A program made the translations under genes and the position numbers. DNA of 6,133 nucleotides from contig CAZNKO010000048.1 of NCBI GenBank assembly GCA_964573855.1, positions 1-6,133 on the forward strand, in the 5' to 3' direction. Source of the DNA: CAZNKO01 sp964573855. GTDB taxonomy: Bacteria > Patescibacteriota > Patescibacteriia > UBA9934 > GWF2-40-263. The notes under the pieces are model-generated. The model was given only the letters and a program-made list of their open reading frames with translations. It ran no database searches and was not told where the DNA came from. The number at the start of each line of letters is the position of its first letter. Position 1 is the first letter of the stretch. This document shows, one piece after another, positions 1 through 6,133 of this stretch.

Positions 1-152
1 TCAAAGGGGAGCCGATCCGGAAGGTGAACATCCCAGAATCCTTTAACGTGCTCATCCGCGAGCTCAAGGGCCTGTGCCTCGATGTCGAGCTCTTGAAAAA
101 CGGCAGGAAAGTCGACCTGGCCGGGGAGAAGAAAAAGGGAGGCAACGCCTAA
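1..152 (+). CDS. rpoB: RNA polymerase beta subunit, C-terminal end (partial)
   Basis: This is the last 49 codons of the RNA polymerase beta subunit; the gene enters from the left edge with its first whole codon at position 3. The peptide contains IPESFNVLIRELKGLCLDVE, the highly conserved extreme C-terminus of RpoB that packs against the N-terminus of beta' at the base of the clamp. It then ends in a short basic tail (GEKKKGGNA). The TAA stop is separated by one base from the rpoC ATG, so the two genes are almost certainly co-transcribed and probably translationally coupled. The tail also carries GGGAGG (137-142), 11 bases upstream of the rpoC start, which serves as its Shine-Dalgarno sequence. 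Identity is very secure from the motif and the rpoC neighbour. Confidence 0.96.
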   Translation, partial: KGEPIRKVNIPESFNVLIRELKGLCLDVELLKNGRKVDLAGEKKKGGNA

Positions 153-153
153 T

Positions 154-4116
<3,963 letters not shown>

Positions 4117-4131
4117 GGTTGTGGGCTACTT

Positions 4132-4683
4132 ATGGCCCGGCATAGTCATTGGCACAATATTCAGCTCACGAAAGGCAAAGCCGACGCAAAGAAGGCGCAG
4201 GTGTTTTCGAAGTTTGCGAAAGCGATTACGCTCTCTGTGAAGGAAGGTGGAGCCGACGCCGCATTCAATTCCAAGCTGCGCGCCGCGGTGGATGCCGCGA
4301 AGACCGCGGGCATGTCAAAGGACGCCATTGAGCGCGCGGTTCAGCGCGGGGCAGGCGGCGGGGCTGGGGCGGACCTCAAAGAAGTCGTGTATGAGGCGTT
4401 TGGTCCAGGCGGGGTCGCTCTCGTGATCGTTTGTGTGACAGACAACGCGACCCGCACCGTCGCGGAGATCAAACATATTTTGACGCGTCGTGGCGCAAGC
4501 CTGGGAGGGGTCGGGAGCGTGATGTGGATGTTTGAGAAGAAACGCACGCCCGCGGGTCTTGAGTATGTTCCGAAGAATCCCGTGACGGTCGAGGACCCAG
4601 CTGTTCGTCAAGCGCTCGATGAACTCCTTGCAGCGCTCGACGAGAACGAAGATGTGGATGCGGTGTATACGAATGAGGCGTAA
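4132..4683 (+). CDS. yebC: YebC/PmpR/TACO1-family protein, short form
   Basis: This is a cytoplasmic YebC-family protein, long annotated as a transcriptional regulator. More recent work links the family to translation, in particular relief of ribosome stalling at proline-rich stretches, as for mitochondrial TACO1. The N-terminus MARHSHWHNIQLTKGKADAK matches the family signature MAGHSKWANIKHRK...DAK. Further matches are KLRAAVDAAKTAGMSKDAIERA, RGAGGG, VYEAFGPGGVALVI, DNATRTVAEIKHIL and GGVGSVMWMF. The protein is only 183 residues against about 240-250 in most bacteria. It passes from MFEKK (about 142-146) almost straight to the closing segment VRQALDELLAALDENEDVDAVYTN, so roughly 55-60 residues are missing, corresponding to the inserted third domain. 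The C-terminus looks complete, so this is internal loss, not truncation. Only a weak AAGG (4115-4118) precedes the start; with the 15-base gap after rpoC, translational coupling is likely. Confidence 0.93.
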   Translation: MARHSHWHNIQLTKGKADAKKAQVFSKFAKAITLSVKEGGADAAFNSKLRAAVDAAKTAGMSKDAIERAVQRGAGGGAGADLKEVVYEAFGPGGVALVIVCVTDNATRTVAEIKHILTRRGASLGGVGSVMWMFEKKRTPAGLEYVPKNPVTVEDPAVRQALDELLAALDENEDVDAVYTNEA

Positions 4684-4684
4684 G

Positions 4685-4720
4685 TTCCCCTCCTTACCAA
4701 GGAGGGGTGAGGGGAGGTCT
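4685..4720. repeat. Left flanking hairpin of the DUF559 gene
   Basis: A perfect 9-bp stem, CCCCTCCTT (4687-4695) against AAGGAGGGG (4699-4707), with a 3-base ACC loop, starts 3 bases after the yebC stop. It is followed by TGAGGGGAGGT (4708-4718). The right-hand element at 5086-5120, read on the minus strand, has the same design: 9-bp stem, YCC loop, then TTAGAGGGGGT. The nuclease gene is therefore bracketed by two related hairpins in inverted orientation. No T-tract follows the stem, so it is not a standard terminator, although it could still slow transcription or protect the mRNA end. Confidence 0.8.
4711..4717 (+). promoter_or_regulatory. Shine-Dalgarno of the DUF559 gene, part of the repeat
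   Basis: GGGGAGG lies three bases before the ATG at 4721 and is the distal tail of the left flanking hairpin. It selects 4721 as the start over the in-frame ATG at 4619, which would lie inside yebC and translate through the hairpin. The spacing is shorter than usual. An alternative anti-SD match, GGAGGGG, lies at 4701-4707 within the stem. Confidence 0.65.
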
Positions 4721-5083
4721 ATGACGAAATTATATAACCGTCTGGAGCAAAAAAGTGTCCGTCGTCGATTACGCAATGAGGCAACGGATGCTGAAAGATT
4801 GCTTTGGGAAAAATTAAGAGGGAAACAATTAAACGGGTTGAAATTTCGTAGACAGTTTGGGATCGGTTCATTCATTGTCGATTTTTACTGTCCAGAGAAA
4901 CATGTAGTGATCGAAGTCGATGGTGATTCTCACTTTGAGCTGGATGCGGAGAAAAAAGATCAAGAACGGACCGCTTTCTTGCAGCGAAAGGGGATTCATA
5001 TTTTACGTTTCACAAATCTTGAGATTCGCGAGAATATCGAAGGAGTGATAGAGAGATTATTGATTGTCTTACCCACTTTATGA
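4721..5083 (+). CDS. DUF559 domain protein, Vsr-like PD-(D/E)XK endonuclease
   Basis: A 120-residue protein of the DUF559 family, related to very-short-patch-repair (Vsr) endonucleases of the PD-(D/E)XK fold. The family hallmarks appear in order: MTKLYNR at the N-terminus, RRRLRNEATDAERLLWEKLR (14-33), GLKFRRQFGIGSFIVDFYCP (39-58), VVIEVDGDSH (62-71) and GIHILRFTNLEIREN (91-105). The likely catalytic residues are D54 and the E65-V-D67 pair, with H71 following; all are present, so the protein should be active as a metal-dependent DNA nuclease. Its substrate is unknown. The length is normal for this family. The gene is visibly richer in A and T than rpoC and yebC, sits between two inverted hairpins, and its TGA stop overlaps the ruvC ATG by 4 bases (ATGA). 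This points to a mobile or selfish module rather than a native operon member. Confidence 0.88.
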   Translation: MTKLYNRLEQKSVRRRLRNEATDAERLLWEKLRGKQLNGLKFRRQFGIGSFIVDFYCPEKHVVIEVDGDSHFELDAEKKDQERTAFLQRKGIHILRFTNLEIRENIEGVIERLLIVLPTL

Positions 5084-5595
5084 AGACCCCCTCTAACTCC
5101 CCCTTGGAAAGGGGGAGAAACGCAAAAACAATTCTCGGCATTGATCCTGGGTTTGGTCGCATGGGATTCGGATGTATTCGTGTAGATCATGGGCGCTGTA
5201 CCGCGATTGATTTTGGTGTGGTGACAACAAAAGCAGGAGAGGAGTTCGGGGATCGATTGAAATACCTTGCCGAGGATCTTCGTTCGCTCATGAAGAAATT
5301 GAAACCATCCGTCGTTGCCATGGAAAAATTGTACTTTACCTCAAACGCCTTGACCGCGATGCGGGTCGCAGAAGCTCGCGGGGCGGCTCTTCTCGTCGCG
5401 GCCGAAGAGGGGATTCCTGTTGTTGAATTCACCCCTTCCCAAATTAAAAAAGCCCTCACAGGCGACGGACGCGCGGACAAACGCGCGATGCAACGAATGG
5501 TGGCGCTCCTTCTTGAACTTCCACGCGTCCCAAAGCCCGACGACGCCGCGGACGCTCTCGCGGTTGCTATCACGGCCGCCTCGGTCCGGTCTTGA
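5080..5595 (+). CDS. ruvC: Holliday junction resolvase RuvC
   Basis: RuvC is the dimeric endonuclease that resolves four-way DNA junctions with RuvAB during recombination. The RNase H-like fold is recognisable from TILGIDPGFGRMGFG (17-31), VVAMEKLYF (78-86), ARGAALLVAAEEGIPVVEF (99-117), TPSQIKKALTGDGRADKRAM (118-137) and the closing DDAADALAVAIT (154-165). The four catalytic acids are D22, E82, D155 and D158, corresponding to E. coli D7, E66, D138 and D141. Family proteins normally start two to four residues before ILGIDPG. Here the only ATG is 5080, which adds about 14 residues encoded by the flanking palindrome. TTG at 5104 is a possible but poorly placed alternative in the hairpin. No Shine-Dalgarno is evident. 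The ATGA overlap suggests translation by coupling to the nuclease gene. ruvA and ruvB do not follow; tRNA genes do. At 171 residues the length is otherwise normal. Confidence 0.95.
   Translation: MKTPSNSPLERGRNAKTILGIDPGFGRMGFGCIRVDHGRCTAIDFGVVTTKAGEEFGDRLKYLAEDLRSLMKKLKPSVVAMEKLYFTSNALTAMRVAEARGAALLVAAEEGIPVVEFTPSQIKKALTGDGRADKRAMQRMVALLLELPRVPKPDDAADALAVAITAASVRS
5086..5120. repeat. Right flanking hairpin of the DUF559 gene, inside ruvC
   Basis: A perfect 9-bp stem, CTCCCCCTT (5097-5105) against AAGGGGGAG (5109-5117), with a GGA loop, is preceded by ACCCCCTCTAA (5086-5096). It is the inverted counterpart of the element at 4685-4720. It lies entirely within the first codons of ruvC and encodes TPSNSPLERGRN (residues 3-14), a peptide not part of the RuvC fold. 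In the mRNA this hairpin forms just after the ruvC start codon. Confidence 0.8.
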
Positions 5596-5620
5596 TTCTT
5601 TGGTTGTTTTTTGTTACACT
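5592..5620 (+). promoter_or_regulatory. Sigma70-type promoter for the tRNA region
   Basis: TTGATT (5592-5597) as -35 is separated by 17 bases from TACACT (5615-5620) as -10, with TG one base upstream (5612-5613) giving an extended -10. The -35 overlaps the ruvC stop. Initiation would fall near 5626-5628, a few bases before the tRNA-like sequence at 5631. A T-rich run lies in the spacer. The match is good by eye; activity is inferred. Confidence 0.6.
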
Positions 5621-5630
5621 CCAGCCACTT

Positions 5631-5669
5631 CGGGCTGTAGCTCAGTTGGCTAGAGCGCCTGGTTTGGGG
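5631..5669 (+). pseudogene. tRNA-Pro-like 5' half, interrupted after the anticodon
   Basis: These 39 bases read as tRNA positions 1 to 38: acceptor strand CGGGCTG, U8-A9, D stem GCTC/GAGC with loop AGTTGGCTA, anticodon strand CCTGG and loop TTTGGGG with anticodon TGG (5665-5667). About 33 of 39 positions match the intact tRNA-Pro at 5775. The expected CCAGG partner strand, variable loop and TTCRA T-loop do not follow. Instead hairpins begin immediately. A possible 3' half lies at 5866-5905. A promoter directly upstream suggests it is transcribed. It could be a decayed copy, an interrupted gene or an assembly artefact. Confidence 0.7.
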
Positions 5670-5716
5670 TTTTGCCTGGGCGAGGAGTAAACTGCTTTAC
5701 TCCGAGACGGCAAAAC
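5669..5716. repeat. Compound hairpin after the tRNA half
   Basis: The outer stem GTTTTGCC (5669-5676) pairs perfectly with GGCAAAAC (5709-5716). The inner stem GGAGTAAA (5684-5691) pairs perfectly with TTTACTCC (5696-5703) around a CTGC loop. An asymmetric internal loop (TGGGCGA opposite GAGAC) lies between the stems. The inner hairpin has the look of a dispersed palindromic repeat. No T-tract follows, so it is not a simple terminator. Confidence 0.65.
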
Positions 5717-5752
5717 GGGTTGGCCGATCTGCCGCAAGGCAGAGGCAAACCC
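5717..5752. repeat. Second hairpin with GCAA tetraloop
   Basis: TCTGCC (5728-5733) pairs with GGCAGA (5738-5743) around GCAA, a GNRA tetraloop. This is extended by GCC/GGC (5723-5725 with 5744-5746), with GA bulged on one side. After one G-A mismatch it is extended again by GGGTT/AACCC (5717-5721 with 5748-5752). It follows directly on the previous hairpin and ends 3 bases before the inverted repeat around tRNA-Pro. Confidence 0.65.
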
Positions 5753-5755
5753 CGG

Positions 5756-5867
5756 CTTCGGAACTCACGTCTGTCGGGGATTAGCTCAGATGGCTAGAGC
5801 GCCTGCTTTGGGAGCAGGAGGCCGCCGGTTCGAGTCCGGCATCCCCGACCAGACGTGAGTTCCGAAG
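5756..5867. repeat. 18-bp perfect inverted repeat enclosing tRNA-Pro
   Basis: CTTCGGAACTCACGTCTG (5756-5773) is the exact reverse complement of 5850-5867. The arms abut the tRNA: the left arm ends 2 bases before tRNA position 1, and the right arm begins within the encoded CCA. In RNA the arms would continue the acceptor stem (7 bp, plus T5774-A5848, one bulged C5849, then 18 bp), burying the last two bases of CCA in a helix of about 26 bp. Confidence 0.85.
5775..5851 (+). tRNA. tRNA-Pro(UGG)
   Basis: An intact 77-base tRNA including encoded CCA. The acceptor stem CGGGGAT/ATCCCCG has the C1-G72 pair and A73 discriminator typical of bacterial proline tRNAs. The D stem is GCTC/GAGC. The anticodon stem CCTGC/GCAGG closes loop TTTGGGA with anticodon TGG (5809-5811) and G37. 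The T arm is GCCGG-TTCGAGT-CCGGC. Every stem pairs perfectly. UGG can read all four proline codons. The unusual feature is the flanking 18-bp inverted repeat, which could fold leader onto trailer and hinder RNase P or CCA recognition until another nuclease opens or cuts it. Confidence 0.96.
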
Positions 5868-5905
5868 AGGAGGTCGTTCCGCCGTTGGCAGAATCGCCCC
5901 GACCA
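5866..5905 (+). pseudogene. tRNA 3'-half-like fragment
   Basis: The stretch resembles the 3' half of a proline tRNA. AGAGG (5866-5870) stands where the anticodon 3' strand would be. AGGTC (5871-5875) is a typical Pro variable loop. A 19-base arm lies at 5876-5894. It ends CGCCCCG-A-CCA (5895-5905) as acceptor strand, discriminator and CCA. Against the 5' half at 5631 the acceptor pairs in six of seven positions, counting one G-U. The T arm lacks TTCRA, and the anticodon stem would pair only three of five. It is either a decayed partner of the 5' half or an unrelated remnant; CCCCGACCA also duplicates the end of the intact tRNA-Pro. Confidence 0.45.
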
Positions 5906-5943
5906 TTCGACTACCATCGTTATTTTATGACGGTAGTCGAATG
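5904..5943. repeat. 12-bp hairpin downstream of the tRNA fragment
   Basis: CATTCGACTACC (5904-5915) is perfectly complementary to GGTAGTCGAATG (5932-5943), with a 16-base AT-rich loop. As with the repeat around tRNA-Pro, the left arm begins at the CA of a CCA end. No T-run follows, so it is not a canonical terminator, though it could stabilise or punctuate the RNA. Confidence 0.75.
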
Positions 5944-5964
5944 CCCTGAGTTAATCGAAGGGCA
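5942..5964. repeat. Small palindrome of the CCCTGAG...TCGAAGGG type
   Basis: TGCCCT (5942-5947) pairs with AGGGCA (5959-5964). The motif GCCCTGAG followed by TCGAAGGGC resembles short dispersed repeats I recall from many bacterial and metagenomic genomes; this is from memory and not a search. It shares its first bases with the preceding hairpin, so the two may have arrived in succession. A run AAAAG follows. Confidence 0.5.
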
Positions 5965-5989
5965 AAAGTTATGTGATGGGCAATCGCTC

Positions 5990-6004
5990 ATGGTCTACGA
6001 CCAT
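5990..6004. repeat. Short hairpin before tRNA-Gly
   Basis: ATGGTC (5990-5995) pairs with GACCAT (5999-6004) around TAC, ending 4 bases before tRNA-Gly. It is short enough to be chance, but would form a leader hairpin next to the RNase P cleavage site. Confidence 0.4.
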
Positions 6005-6008
6005 ACAC

Positions 6009-6083
6009 GCGGGTATCGTATAGCGGTTATTATTCCAGTTTTCCAAACTGGGGATGCGGGTTCGACTCCCGCTACCCGCTCCA
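6009..6083 (+). tRNA. tRNA-Gly(UCC)
   Basis: A complete tRNA with encoded CCA. The acceptor stem is GCGGGTA/TACCCGC with discriminator T6080. The anticodon stem CCAGT/ACTGG closes loop TTTCCAA with anticodon TCC (6042-6044). The T arm is GCGGG-TTCGACT-CCCGC. The D stem is weak (G-U, U-A, A-U, then a mismatch). It is probably co-transcribed from the promoter at 5592, since no new promoter or terminator is obvious between the two tRNAs. Confidence 0.95.
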
Positions 6084-6110
6084 TGGAAATTGACCATTTT
6101 GTCCCGCTGC

Positions 6111-6132
6111 GGTGTTGCGGGGCCCCGCCACC
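6111..6132. repeat. GC-rich palindrome at the right edge
   Basis: GCGGGGCCCCGC (6117-6128) is a perfect 12-base palindrome, flanked by GGTG (6111-6114) and CACC (6129-6132), which also pair with a two-base TT bulge. It lies just after tRNA-Gly and the window ends here. It may be the first part of a longer repeat or of a terminator whose T-run is outside. Confidence 0.5.
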
Positions 6133-6133
6133 T

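Noticed and set aside
4687..4707. Intrinsic terminator after yebC
   Set aside because: The stem is strong, but purine-rich sequence and a start codon follow instead of a T-run.
4619..4720. Upstream ATG of the DUF559 frame at 4619
   Set aside because: It would start inside yebC and translate through the hairpin. The family N-terminus MTKLYNR begins at 4721, right after a GGGGAGG.
5081..5083. TGA read as glycine (code 25)
   Set aside because: TGA falls at sensible ends of both the DUF559 gene and ruvC, and no internal TGA is needed in any conserved protein here.
5756..5773. Sequencing adapter contamination in the inverted repeat around tRNA-Pro
   Set aside because: CACGTCTG and its complement CAGACGTG resemble part of a common Illumina adapter, but the match stops after eight bases and the rest of the 18-mer differs. 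Misassembly remains possible and should be checked with reads.
5670..5865. Group I intron in the tRNA-Pro-like gene
   Set aside because: The position in the anticodon loop fits, but I see no conserved P7/S-type core sequences, and the interval contains a complete tRNA. A covariance-model search would settle it.
6090..6118. Promoter with TTGACC at 6090-6095
   Set aside because: No AT-rich -10 lies at the proper distance; the region there is TGTTGCGG.

Overview
The window comes from a bacterial chromosome, most likely a member of the Candidate Phyla Radiation (Patescibacteria). Three things suggest this. RpoC has the short CPR-style N-terminus (DFDAIRLRLASPE, then YGEVTKPETINYRTQKPEK) plus a lysine/glutamate-rich insertion after the first zinc motif. 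YebC is unusually small. The DNA is studded with short palindromes. The exact lineage cannot be told from sequence alone. TGA ends both the DUF559 gene and ruvC, so the TGA=Gly code of Absconditabacteria/Gracilibacteria is unlikely.

Layout. All genes are on the + strand. Positions 1-152 are the 3' end of rpoB, followed one base later by a complete rpoC (154-4116), then yebC (4132-4683), a DUF559/Vsr-like endonuclease gene (4721-5083) and ruvC (5080-5595). Spacing is tight throughout, so this looks like one transcription unit joining RNA polymerase, a translation/regulatory factor and Holliday-junction resolution. The nuclease gene interrupts the yebC-ruvC junction. It is bracketed by two related hairpins in opposite orientation. 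The left one ends in the nuclease's Shine-Dalgarno sequence; the right one forms the first codons of ruvC.

From 5592 a good promoter starts an RNA region. It has an interrupted tRNA-Pro-like 5' half (5631-5669), two hairpins, an intact tRNA-Pro(UGG) (5775-5851) enclosed by a perfect 18-bp inverted repeat, a tRNA 3'-half-like fragment ending CCCCGACCA (5866-5905), several more palindromes, and tRNA-Gly(UCC) (6009-6083). The last 50 bases hold a GC-rich palindrome and no identifiable gene.

The most unusual points are: (1) what reads as one tRNA-Pro inside the split remains of another, with the inner tRNA locked in an extended helix; (2) a nuclease-plus-hairpins module that appears to have taken over the translation start of ruvC; and (3) an in-frame palindromic element inside rpoC, in the manner of Rickettsia palindromic elements.
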